Assembly: GCA_035235625.1 (NCBI GenBank)
Contig: CP141140.1
Coordinates: forward strand, 54,183,351-54,247,350
Direction: 5' to 3'
Source of the DNA: Saururus chinensis
Lineage: Eukaryota > Streptophyta > Magnoliopsida > Piperales > Saururaceae
Length of the DNA: 64,000 nt
The translations under genes and the position numbers were made by a program. Below the pieces are notes generated by a model that had not been told where the DNA came from, did no database searches, and saw only the letters and a list, made by a program, of their open reading frames with translations. This document shows, piece by piece, positions 24,235-35,900 of this stretch; within the stretch, counting starts at the first letter, position 1, and every line of letters starts with the position of its first letter.

Positions 24235-27200
24235 TTAGAGTTGACCACAGTCATAAGCAGCATGACGAAATCGACCAAAGAAAACAAGTATAACCAAGAG
24301 TATCAGCATCCTTAGAGGCACTGAAGAAGTAGAAATAGCAAGTCCCGTCAGATATGATTGAGTCGATAGCCTAAGCACCCTCATTCTCCTTTGTTTCACA
24401 TACTTCTCCAATGCCATCTCAATTCTCATCCTCCATTTCTCACCATATTCACCATCTAAACAGTATCTGTCCATCACTTCTGCTAAGCATCTGGCAAGAA
24501 CAATTGAATCTTCAAGGCCAGCCGAGCCGCCTTGCCCTAAGTATGGTCCCATGACATGCATGGCATCCCCGGCTACAGTCACTGTCCCTCTCCAGAAGGT
24601 CCCTCGAAATATGTCCCATGGGGCGCGGTACCTTATCCGTGTGAAGGTGAACGAGTCAATCTCAGTTCTGGCCACCATTTCTGTTAGTTCTGCTGGGAAG
24701 CCTTTGGCACCTTCCAACGTGGATTCCCTAATCAGATTACAGTCTCCGGCGATCACAGAATCTGTCCACAATTTTCCGGTATTTATGAGTACCACTGCAG
24801 TCAATATATTATTGTGGCCATTCATTTTCCTAACCGTGATTGATTTCCTTAAATAAACTGATGAGGTGATGGGAGCCCGTTATCAACACATTCTAGAATT
24901 GGAACTTCATTGGCCCCCTATTATGTTCTGTTTTTGTTCTTCTCTGGTAACAAGTGATCCTTATAATAGAAATGCTAGACTTAACTTTTTGTTTTAAGGA
25001 AAATGCTAGACTTGCTATCTCACTGACATTTCATTGACACCTAAATACAACCCATAGATGCCACCATTTATGGAAAATGGCTCTATCAGATTGTGCAATT
25101 TTTTTAAGGCTCTTATCAGAATTATATCGCAGCCTACAATGCCATTGATGCCAGGGAGCCATCCAGGTGCTGAGAGCAGTTATGCGCTAGTCAATTTTCC
25201 TTCGTTTGAAAATATGGGTCCTGGGCTTTTGACTGGAAATTATTATTCCCAGAGTACCTTCTCGGAGTCATTCTCATTTACAAGAACAGGATCAATGCCA
25301 CACATGCTACAACCCGTTAGTGCTAAGGATGCCACTTTGGTCGGGTATATGGTAAAACCCGACCTGACTCTAATAAGTCGGGTTTAGTTTTTGAAACTCA
25401 ACCCGAATAGCTATTCGGGTCGGGGTCAGGTTTAGGTTTTAGGTGATCCAACCCGACCCAAATAAAATTATAAATATAAAATATATAATTTTTACATGTA
25501 TTTTAATAATATTTTTTTAAAAAAATTATAAAAAATATTTAAAAAATATTTTTTTTATTCTAAACGGGTCAAACAGATTGAATTTGGGTTAAGTCAGGTT
25601 ATAGTTTCCTTAAGTGGTATCGGGTTCGAGTTTGGCAAAACCTGACCTGATGGCATCCCTAGTTAGGGCAAGTGACAGTAACTCCCACTTTATAATAATC
25701 GTCCTTGGCATAAGTGGGTGTACCCAATAATTCATAGGCTTTGACAGTGAAAATGAATGTCTAGGTATAGAAGTGCCCCCAGTTCCAATGAAGTAAAATT
25801 TTTCTGGGTCTCTAACTGATGGGCTTCTTTCCAGGGTTGGGGCCTAATGTTGAACATTAGGCCCACCTACGGGTGGTATTACTTAGGTGACTTAGCATTC
25901 CTCTCCTTATTCTAATTCTCAAAAGTAAAGCAATAAACAAGTGTTGCACCTGTGGGAAGGGGAGGCCGGCCGAAGAACCAATACACAGTTTTGTGGTCGA
26001 TGGGAATTCTTCCGAAAGTGGATTGGTTATTGAACACACGAACAAACTCTTTGGCAAAGCCATGCCCTTCTGCATAGTTTGTGACACCTCTTATCCCAAC
26101 CATCGGGGCGATCCTGGTGGGCTTTAGCCTCAGAAAATCTGCAGTGATAGAGTGGGCTCCATCACAGCCAATCAGCACCTGCATAGGGATCAATATACTC
26201 CATATATAATATGTTCAGGTTGCAGAGCAAGCGGTCCTTATTGAAAGAAGAATGAGGCCAGAGCCCAGAAGTTGATAACCTTAGCATGGATGACTGCCCC
26301 ATTGTTTAGGCTAATGGATGGGAAAGAAGTTGCAGGATCCATTTCAATGCCCACAACCTGGCAGTTGAATCGAATGGTTCCTGCAGGCAGCCCATGGGCT
26401 AGGGTTTCAATAAGATCGCTCCTTTTTACGCACCGGACTTCCTCCTCCCTGTCATAATGCATCAATCATTGAACCAAATAAGAAAAATTACAAACAGAAA
26501 GCATACTCAGAACGAAGCTTAACTTTCCTTTTTATTGTCACTGGCCCTACTCTGATAGCAGGGGCCCATAATGAAAGACGAAGCATTGAGTTTTACTTAA
26601 AGTACTCTGCATGACGAGCAAGGCTGTCAAATTTTATGTATGAACCAACAACTAATTGAATTTGTACTGGCTGGCTGCGAGGAGACTCAGGACCCAAGCC
26701 CCGGACTTTTTTAGATTGGGCCAGGTTTGGGCTTTCACTGTAATAGCTTTATTATAGTAAAACTTTATCCTTAACTCGCTTTTTAGAATGTAGAATATTC
26801 AGAAATCTATTGAAATTTTAACTATAGTAAAGTCCTAACTATCCTAAATGTTGCCCAATTTTTTCCAATTCTTTTTTTAACTGAACCAAAATGACCCCTG
26901 CCGAACCAAACCGAAATGACCCCTGAACCCAGTTTGTAAACGGGCTTGGTAGTTGTTGGCCCAGCCTGACACTGGACAGTATCTTCGCCCTAATTTGTCT
27001 GTATCAAAACATGAAGTCCAAACTAGGGCTATGAATGGGTTGCATAAGGCTTTACTCGCCTCCATAGTAGCTTCTAAAATTTTCACTCATACCCTACTCA
27101 TTACCCATTTTTCAAATTCTTACACATACCCTACTCATTACCCATTTTTCAAATTTTCACTCATACCCTACTCATAGCCCGTTGTCCATCAAGTAAATAT

Positions 27201-30200
27201 TAGCCCTACACTGTGCATGTATATTAAAACATGAAGTCCAAACTAAGGGCTATCAATGGGTCAGGTAAGCCTTTACCCGCTTCTATACTTGCTTCCAAAA
27301 TTTTCACTCGTACCCTACCCAATACCCATTTTCCAAAATTTTTCCCATACCCTACTCATTACCAGTTGTCCATTGAGTAAATGGGTGGGTAATAGGTAAA
27401 GTGGAGATTCCTTTTGAGTAAACAATTCCTATTTTTGAGTAGTTGCTAATCAAGAATGAAAAACAAATTGACGAAGTACCAACCATGCCCTAGATTTTGG
27501 GCCAAAAAGAGCAACTAAACCAGTCAGAATCTCAGGGACCTCTATCTTTCATCTTCCACCCATGAGCATCCCAACGAACAAGAAGAATCTATCATAGAGG
27601 GAATGTGAGAGACATAAAGAGAGGCAATTCTTTGCCAATTTAAATAGAGTGAAGAAGGTAAATAGGAATTGGGAAGGAGTAGTTGATAAGTAAATATAAA
27701 ATAGGGAAGGGGAACGAGAATAATTTACAACATAATATAGCATATGATTTAAGTAATGGATAATGGGCATGGAGAAGGTATTACCCATACCCTACCCATT
27801 TCATAAATGGGTTGGTAAAACAACCTAGTTATTTTACCCATTACCCATATTCAAATTACCTACACATTAAATTCAAGTCGGGTGAACAATGGGGCTGGGT
27901 AAATAGGTACCCATTGACAGCCCTAGTCCAAACATTAAGTCATGAGTTCGAAAACACCCAAACACCCAAGTACGAATTTGAGCTCAAGTAATTCTCCCCT
28001 AATTTACACGAAATTATAGGTCCAAATGCCAGGCTCAAACTCAACTCAGTACTGTTAACAACAACTCAACTATCTCCGTATCAAATAAGAAAATTTCCGT
28101 ATTACTGTAAAATCAAGCCACTAGAACACCTTGCAGTCTTCTTTTTCAATATATGAAGTTAAAAATTTGGGTGATTAGTGGCATAATTTGAATGTGATAT
28201 TGATGCGTCCAAGATAGTGTTGGACTAGGACTGTGCTCTGTTGCTTTGGCAACATGGTGCATATAATTTTTAAATGGTTAAGAAGTGACAACTTACCCGT
28301 GTAGAGATTCTCTTATGGTCTTGCCATCCACTGTAAGTTCTCTCTTCCTGAAAAATTGAAACACAAATCAGACCAACACTTACATCTGCTTCATCAGGTT
28401 CAAAGTTTACCTCAAATACAGCATTACTAGAACATGTATGAATCTTTGTAATGTGAAGACTGACTGACCCGACCTTTCAGAAGAACAAGAAGCAGCATAT
28501 GTGGATGTGGAAGATAATTAACATCTCATAGATTGGAAAAATAATATGTAAAATTAAAGAGATTAATTATTTAAGATTTGATTTATGTTTCCAAGGTTTT
28601 TTGTTAAAATGTTCTAGTTTAGATAGTAGAACTTTTTCAATTGAGTAGACTAATAAGACGAGTCCGGACGACTAGCCTATATATATACCTTTTTGTTCAT
28701 GAAGATGCAAGCAAGAGTTATTGGAAAATTGTGGGTGATCAAATGGTTGACACGGTTAAAATGTTTTTTACAAATGGACAATTTTCAAGACAGCTGAATC
28801 ACACACATTAGTCTTATAACAAAAGTACACTCATCTATGGAGCCCAGTCGCTATAGGCCAATCAGCCTCTTGTAACTTCTCTGGTAAGATAATCTACAGA
28901 ATCATGATCAATAGGCTTAGGCCCCTTATGCCCCATCTCGTTGATCTCAATCAAAAAAAAATTGTGCCTGGTCAGTCTATCCAAGATAACATTTAATTGC
29001 ACATGAATTTTCCTTACCTTCAAAGCAAAAAAACATAAGATTAAGAAAGAAGGAGGTATCTTTGCTCTTAAGCTTGATATTGTTAAAACTTATGATAGAA
29101 TCAAGTGGGAATTTATAGAGAAAGCACTCCTTAGATTAGGATTCTCTAACACTTGTGTCAATAGACTTCTATGTCATGTATTACTTCTATCCTATAGTGT
29201 CATGGTCATTGGGAAGCCCTCTCAAATTATTCATCCCACAAGAGAGTAGTATCAGGGTGATCTTCTTTCACCATACATCTTCATCTTGGCCCAACAATCA
29301 TTACCCTCAACCATAGCAAAATCAGTTGAATCAAACCTGTTGAGTGGCAAAAAAATGCACACAATACTCCACTTCTCACCCATCTGATGTATGCAGACGA
29401 TCTGATGCTATTTAGTAGGTGCAGGAAATCGGGATGATTTGCTTTATTAAAAACATTAACTTACAAAATGAAACAGTTAGACTAGACATAAACAAGGCAA
29501 AGTCAAAAATATATTTCACTCCTAATCAGGTAGAACAAAATTCATTTGTAATGTGAGAGGTTCATTAGGCATTGATCTCTACCTTAATGTACCCAAGGTA
29601 AATGGAAGACTTAAAAACAAATACTGTACCAAAATATTGAGTAACCTAGACTCCTCTCTCTAGATGGAAATCCAAGCTACTCAGCCGTACCATTCTCATA
29701 ACTCAGTTATGAATGCAAAACCAATTCATTTGATGTCAATGTACAAGCTGCATGTAGAAGTATGTAAAAACATTGATAAAAAAAAAAAAAGAATGAAACT
29801 TTTTCTGGAAAAGTTCAACTAAGCAATCTGTGCACGCCATTAGATGGTCTCTTATATGTTGTAGTCATTGGGAGGGAGGTTCAAACGTCGAAAAATCAGA
29901 TGAAGTAAACATGCGTGTTCTTGCAGAAAGTCTGTAAAACATTGATAAAACACAATAAATTTTCTGGCAAAGTTCAACTAAACAGTCTATACGCAATCTC
30001 GGATCAGTTCCATCCGGATCGGTTACGGTGCAGGTTTTCATTGCAGCCCTGTGTAGTAGTCATTAGGAGGGAGGTTTGAACTTCAAAAAGTCAGAAGCAG
30101 TAAATGTGACTATACTCATGAAGAAAGACTGACATATATTTTCTGAACAACCATCCATCCAGATTGAACTCTGCTATAGGAAATATCTACATGAAAAACA

Positions 30201-32236
30201 ATTTCTGCAATGTGATATGAAAAATAGTGACTCTTCCATATGGAAATCCCTCTTGCAGGTGGCTCATCATCTAAAGGCAGGCATACATTGGACAATTTCC
30301 AATGGCCATTCTATGCTGATCCAAAACTTTGTTTGGGTGACTAGTTTTCAACCCCCTACTAATCCTACAATACTAGAACATATCAATACTGTATAGGACT
30401 TAATTTTACACGACAACAAAACTTGGAATCTAGAATTACTCTCTAGTTTATGGCTATGTGACCCTGCCTGGGAAGTTGCTTCTATTCCCACCTGATTTTA
30501 TCCATCTGACATCCCTGTTTGGAAATACTCATCAAATGGAAACTTATTGGTGGCTTCAGCTTACAGATACTCGATGAGAGATGTGGACCCTCAGCCTACA
30601 AATTCAACCCAGCTTAAATTATGGCATGGTCCTGTACAACTTAGAATCAAACACATCTGCTGGAAAGCATGTAAGAATGCTCTCCTAACTTCACTTGATC
30701 CACTGTGAGTGCACTCATGTGAGTGCTCAATAGCCATGCAAGCCATAAAAATTCCTTGCAAGGATATCCCCAACATTGTTCTATCAAGCACCGTGACAAC
30801 CCATTGTCAAGAAATTAAAACATAGTTGGGGCTAGGTGCGCTAGGATGTATCTTTTTCCTTTATATGATAAAACTATATTTCATTGTACTCTGGAGTAAT
30901 AACCCACCAATGCTATCCAAAAAAAAAAATTCAACCAAATCTTGACTAGGGGAAAAAAAAAAGAAATACTACATATATGGGGGCAGAAATACCTTAGGGG
31001 GCCATATGTAATTATCAAAATTTTAGATGACCCATGTAAGACTCAAGTTATTATATATTCCCTCCATCCCATATTAGTTGTCCACATTTGAAGAAATGTG
31101 ATATTTAGGAAGAAAATGTTTTAACATTTTTACTCTATCCATTAAGTTACCGTTTTACTCCATCCACTAATTAGTATGAGAAGGATAACATGAAATAGGA
31201 CAATTATTATGGGGCAAGTTTTTTCCAAATCCAGACCATTTACATGGGACGTAGGGAGTGAAAGGAAAAGAACATTTCAATTATTGAAAAATATGTAGTG
31301 ACATTTCAGGAGCTAGGGACGGCCATTGCCCTTGTTAGCCCCCTTGGCTCCGTCCTTGTTTGTGTTGATAGGGTGCTTGCGGACCTTGCGGTCAGCCTGT
31401 GCATTGAAAACATGATTTCTAAAAAAGAAAAAAACAGTCCACTAAATCTTACAGTAATCTGGAACAGTGAAATGTAACAGAAAACATCGATCACCTTGTA
31501 ATCAGATAGGCCTTTTGCCGAAGAATAGAGGCCACACCAAGCTGATCAAGAGCACGCCATCCATTCGTGAAGATGCCAATGGTGGCCCCGGTGGACCGCA
31601 GAGAACCTGCTCTTTCCACCACCACGCTCTTGCGACCCTTCCTGCCCACAACAGACATTGTAAATTGCCCACAGTTGTCTTCTAGGCCCAACATCGAAGC
31701 ATTCTTATTTTAACAGTGATCATATATTCATAAGGCCCAACTTTTAACTTCTTGGTTAATATTTTCATAAAAAGTTCACAACTTTCAAGTGTTTATTCAT
31801 TCAAGTTTAGATATGACAAAACAACTTGATGCATCTTCTTCGTCCAATCTTCAATAATTTTGACAATAACTACAGATAAGATTGACTGGTCGGCAGGGTG
31901 TCCCCGTCCGATCTTCTTCCTCAGAAGCCACCCGAAGCAACTTGAAGTTTGCCGGAAAGCATGTCAAAAACTGGTTAACAGCATGTATGACTAATTATAT
32001 ACTCCAGGCAACCAACGCGGCCACTTAAATATGAACAAATTAGTTTTGTGGAGGGTATGCTAAGCTGACCGACCAAATTTCAGCGGGCGTGCGAAAAACG
32101 TTGGAATTGCAGCTCAAAATGTGTATTTGTACCAAGGAGAGGAGGAGGAGTACCTGTGTAGGGCAAGAGCTGTCGCAAGGCCGCAGATGCCTCCTCCTAT
32201 TATCACAATTTCGTGTTCTTCACTGCTCAAGTTCAT
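24235..32236 (-). CDS. FAD-dependent monooxygenase, six exons (gene 1, 401 aa)
   Basis: Exons on the minus strand: 32236-32154, 31641-31495, 28347-28297, 26448-26280, 26178-25950 and 24761-24235. All junctions are GT-AG and the joined frame is open over 1206 nt. It is a class A flavoprotein monooxygenase like plant MO1/MO2 and bacterial salicylate hydroxylases. Visible motifs are the FAD dinucleotide fold GGGICG (residues 14-19), EEEVRC (95-100), the DG motif CDGAHS (155-160) and the GD motif GDAMHVMGP (291-299). A hydrophobic stretch (376-389) near the C-terminus could anchor it in a membrane. It presumably uses NAD(P)H and O2 to hydroxylate or epoxidise a small organic substrate; the substrate is unknown. 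Length fits the family (~400 aa). Introns of 512, 3147, 1848, 101 and 1188 bp contain a LINE and MITEs, yet the coding sequence is intact. A TATA box lies 57 bp upstream of the start. It is a paralogue of the gene at 58331. Confidence 0.9.
25324..25661. mobile_element. hAT-type MITE in intron 5 of gene 1
   Basis: A 338 bp element with terminal inverted repeats TAAGGATGCCA / TGGCATCCCTA and an 8-bp target duplication GTTAGTGC / GTTAGGGC (7 of 8 match; 25316-25323 and 25662-25669). Internally it has repeats of the ACCCGAC / GTCGGGT type and an AT-rich core. The 8-bp duplication places it in the hAT superfamily. It has no coding capacity. Confidence 0.85.
27004..27330. repeat. ~220 bp tandem duplication spanning a MITE end and its flank
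   Basis: AAAACATGAAGTCCAAACTA followed by GGGCTATNAATGGGT occurs at about 27006 and again at about 27224. Both are followed by similar TTTACYCGCYTC and TTTTCACTC.TACCCTAC sequence. The duplicated unit therefore includes host flank, target duplication and MITE terminus, so it must have arisen after the MITE inserted. Confidence 0.75.
27024..27925. mobile_element. hAT-type MITE in intron 3 of gene 1
   Basis: A 902 bp element with ends TAGGGCTATGAATGGG / CCCATTGACAGCCCTA and a perfect 8-bp target duplication GTCCAAAC (27016-27023 and 27926-27933). The interior has several repeats of CATACCCTACTCATTACCCA. Part of its length comes from a later ~220 bp internal tandem duplication. Non-coding. Confidence 0.9.
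28690..30930 (+). mobile_element. Decayed LINE antisense in intron 2 of gene 1
   Basis: A 5'-truncated L1-type LINE opposite to the host gene. Recognisable in order are SYWKIVGDQMVD (28700s), EPSRYRPISL (reverse transcriptase start, near 28845), LKLDIVKTYDRIKWEF (near 29065), YADD (29390-29401), and the C-terminal zf-RVT region with LWHGPVQLRIKHICWKACKN (near 30620). A poly(A) run at 30918-30930 marks the 3' end. Many stops and frameshifts show it is dead. A local ~170 bp near-duplication lies at 29760-30080 (AAAACATTGATAAA...TTTCTGGMAAAGTTCAACTAA). Confidence 0.82.
31058..31258. mobile_element. Stowaway-like MITE in intron 2 of gene 1
   Basis: About 200 bp starting TTCCCTCCATCCC after a TA and ending GGGACGTAGGGAG. 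This matches the CTCCCTCCGTCCC terminal repeat of plant Stowaway (Tc1/mariner) MITEs. The right flank is TG rather than TA, so the target duplication is imperfect. Confidence 0.65.
31313..31358. mobile_element. Possible hAT terminus fragment in intron 2
   Basis: GGCCATTGCCCTTG...CCCCCTTGGCTCCGTCC resembles the inverted CGGAGCCAAGGGGG end seen in plant hAT elements such as the one at 47953. No partner end or target duplication was found nearby, so it is at most a solitary fragment. Confidence 0.3.
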
Positions 32237-32262
32237 CTCTCTCTCTCTCTCTCTCTCTCTCT
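32236..32262 (-). promoter_or_regulatory. (GA)n leader immediately upstream of gene 1 start
   Basis: About 13 GA repeats abut the ATG on the minus strand, between it and the TATA box. GA repeats in plant 5' regions are known binding sites for BPC/GAGA-binding proteins; a role here is only inferred. Confidence 0.55.
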
Positions 32263-32292
32263 GAGACAGACATGTAACACACAGGCAGCGTT

Positions 32293-32300
32293 TATTTATA
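32293..32300 (-). promoter_or_regulatory. TATA box of gene 1
   Basis: TATAAATA on the minus strand, 57 bp upstream of the start codon. It predicts a transcription start about 30 bp on, within or next to the GA repeat, and hence a very short 5' UTR. Gene 2 has its TATA box at nearly the same distance. Confidence 0.65.
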
Positions 32301-32996
32301 CAGGAGAAATAATTTTCTTAAGCCCCATCTAATGAAGTAAATTTTTTAAACAAAGTTTTGATCTGACACAGAAGTAGACTTTATATGGAGTATTATAATA
32401 TAATACTCCCTTCATTTTATATTAGTAATTTTATTTATATTTTTTAAAATTAATTAAAAATTTTAATTTATTGGTGGATGGATTTGGTGTATCACCCTGC
32501 TTCATACACAGGGAATGAGTATCCTATACTACCTTCTATTTAATAAAATTTTACACCAGGTTTCATTTCTCCCAAATAGGTCTTTCTATTGTCACTTGAA
32601 ACTAAGTTTACTAAGTTTTTTTTTGTCTAATCAAAAGTCAAAACCTTGGTGTAAACTTTTATTAACATTTACGATAAAGTTACCAGCATCCAACAAATTG
32701 AGAAAAGTGAGACCACTCTATTGTCACGTGAGACCTTCTATCAATCATAACCCAAAGTAAAGTTTTCTTAGACAGGTTCTAATATGGGGTTATCAACACC
32801 CTTGTATATAGCTCTTATGTAGTAAAACACATTATTATTATTTTAAATATTATTATACATTTCATGGATAAAAAGATATTAGTCATCAATGCAAATAAAA
32901 ATTCATTATCTCTGCCCAATTATTATTGGACCTATTTCAACCTAGACAATCCTAGCCTATTCCTCCTTTAACACCCTATTTCTTGTTTGTAGTGGA
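32301..32996. other. Upstream region of gene 1
   Basis: AT-rich DNA with no gene. Sequence at about 32403-32440 (ACTCCCTTCATTTTATATTA) resembles one end of a Stowaway-like MITE; the other end is not clear. The solo LTR at 32997 begins about 760 bp from the gene 1 start codon. Confidence 0.4.
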
Positions 32997-35900
32997 TGTA
33001 ATGTCCAAGAATTTTTTAACTTTTCAAAATTAACCACATAAAAATTAGGGTGTTTGACCCCTTAACTTTCTTATAAGAATCAATTGATCATCGGTTGGCA
33101 CTCGTGATTAATACCTATATGGATGAAAATTAGACAGAAAAAACTTTAAAACACCTTCAAGAATGTGAGAATCGGAGTTTGGACGAAGAAGATACGGCTC
33201 TTTGAAGTTTAATATAATATATAGGGCCCGTTTAAGTTGCTTTGTGGGCCCAATTAATTAATATTTTAAAATTATATTTTAAGGGCCTAATTAAGTGTCC
33301 TAATTGGGGGAGTTTTGGCCCAACTCCTTGAAGGATCAAGGATCCTAATCTCAATGTTTATAAATAGATAATAAGGGCTTTTAAGGGGGATCTTTTGACC
33401 ATTAAGGGAAGGAGGAGGAGTGGAATTTTTCGGTGGAGCCTAGGGCTGCACAAAAAACTCGGACCCGACCCGGGTGGAACTAACCCGAAATTGACCGGGT
33501 TCGGGGCGGGTCGGGTACTATCTTGGGTCGGGTAGGGTTTGAACAAAAAAAACCCGCATCCTTTTCGGGTCGGGTCGGGTCGGGTCAGGTTTAACCAAAA
33601 AAACCCCGAGAACCCGACTCAACCCAACCCGATATTATACATCACTATATGAACCTTAATCTCATTACTCTAATTGTTTTGGATTAGGCATCATAATGTG
33701 GCTAACTCCATATAAATTTCTAATATGCCTGATACAATAGTTATTAAGAAACAATAGTTTATTATAAGTAGCAATTCTTGTTTTTTTATAAGCAAAAGGT
33801 TTAATAGTGCTATGTGATTATAAATTTGTTATTTGAATTGTTAGGTTTAGTAGAAAATTAATTTGACCTAGGTTTTATTTCGGGTTCTCGGGTAGGGTCG
33901 GGTTTTATCTCGGGTCGGGTCGGGTATAGGAATCTTGGGTTCTATTTCAGGTAGGGTCAGGTATAGGAATCTTGGGTTCAATCTCGGGTAGGGTCGGGTA
34001 CTGCATTACCCGACACTACCCTACCCGAGATGTAGCCCTAGTGGAGCCGCATTGGAATTTTTCGGCGAGACTCCAGTAAGGCTCCAGCGGAAGTGAATCA
34101 GCAAAGAATTAATAAATAAGGTAGGATTTGATTAATACAATATTTTCCCCTTATGGTTAAGATAAAATCATTTAGCTTTTAATTTATACCTGTCTTCTAG
34201 CTTACAATCACCTACTGGCCAATCATTGCCAATCCAATGATTGGCCATCACCGGTGGTTCTAGTCGGGCCTTCCGGCTTGGGCGTTCTGGCCTTGGTTGC
34301 ACAAGCCAAGCCGGAAGACCATGGCTAAGGAGATGATAAATAAGAGGTATGGGCAGTGAGGCGTTGGTGGTTTCGGACGCGAGGAAAAGCGGTGGCTGAG
34401 CCTAGGCCACCAATCACTGGATTCCAGCGACTTGGACAATCCTAGGGCCCTGTCTGGATGTGGCAGCTGCAGCACACCGATCAGACAACAGGGAGAGGAA
34501 AAAAAATAAAATAAGGGGGCGGAGCTTTCGGCCCTAATAGAGAGTCGGGCGACGGTGAGGCTAGCTTCATTGGAATCGCCGCCAGGCGGTGATTCGATGA
34601 GGCCCAACCCTTCCGCCCTATCGCCGTGGCTAGGGGCGGCACCTCCAGTGGCTTGGCCTCTGACGGACCCCAAGGAGGGGGAGTAGCCCGTGGCCCTGGC
34701 AGGCCACAAGATGGTTGCGGGGCTAGGCCCGTTGGGATCGCCGCCTGGTGGTGATCCAGTGAAGCCTAGCCCCACCCCGCCATGGCGGTCAGGGGCGGCG
34801 TGGCCAGAGGTCTACTGGCCTTTGGCCAGCTGTGGGAGAGATGACCCGTAGTGCAGGTTATCGGCTCCGGATTTGGGTCAGGTCACCCGACCCACTTGAC
34901 CCAAACCGGCTTAAAAAAAAGAAGGGGGGTTACCTTTGAACCGGGTTCGGTTCAGGGGGACATAAATGTCAAAAAATATATAGAAAATTACGCATGGACC
35001 TTGAGAGGTGCGGGAGCATTCTGACTAAGTTTTAGACATGGAAAAAATCTCAGAGACTGTAAAATGACCCTTTTACCCATTATATTGAAATTGTCATGTG
35101 ATAACCACTTACCTGACTTAGGGGCTCCGGTTCAGTGGCCTATGAGTGATCTTAAAATTTTGAAAAAATTCTCAATGGGAACTTAATAGGTCCTAAATAT
35201 AGGCCAATCCGCATCATGAGGAAAAATCTCAGTGAATGGATAATTGACCATTTTTCCCTAGGGTTTAGGGTAAACTATTAGGCAAACCTGGGTCGGTTCA
35301 AGGGGTTCGTCCGTCTCATGCAAGAAAAACTACACCGAGTCCTTGAAGTCAAGTAGTACCCTTGAGCCCAATTTTAGACATATTGGATATCAATAAGGCT
35401 ATGAACAAAATGACAAAAATACCCCTTTGAGTGAACAACTGACATATGTGTGAATGGAAGCGTGAGTCAGTTTGAGAGTGCAGCCTTGGGAGAGGGTAAA
35501 AACATAGAATCACTAAATGGAAGTGAGATAAACAGAATAACCTAAAGGAGGGTATCATATCTCAGAGGTAAAATTACCCTAATGCCCTTAGTGTAATATA
35601 TTTCGTTTTGTCGAACGTATAACTTAGAATGACGTTAAATGACTTCAAAAGGAAGGGGTGTGACCAGTAAGTGACACGTAGACCTTAATAGGTCAAAGTG
35701 TTACAAGAAACAAGGGAAAGAACCCTAATTCTTAGGGTTTAAGGTAACATATTACACATGTCTACAACCTAGTGCATCGATCAACTAGAGTATTATATAT
35801 GTAACTCGTGTATTGCGTTAGAGCTGTGTACACTATCGGGCTTGAATTCTCTGAGCCCTAGCCTTGCAAATGAGTGCAATGGGCCTTTGTTTATTATTTA

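Noticed and set aside
31306..31494. Possible extra exon of gene 1 in intron 2
   Set aside because: An AG acceptor is present, but the reading ends in a stop, the sequence resembles a hAT terminus, and gene 2 shows that the exon after exon 2 is the 51-nt exon now placed at 28297-28347.
34260..34775. 171-codon minus frame
   Set aside because: It lies in the GC-rich part of a family-B solo LTR; the frame is not conserved in the second copy (39576-40304).
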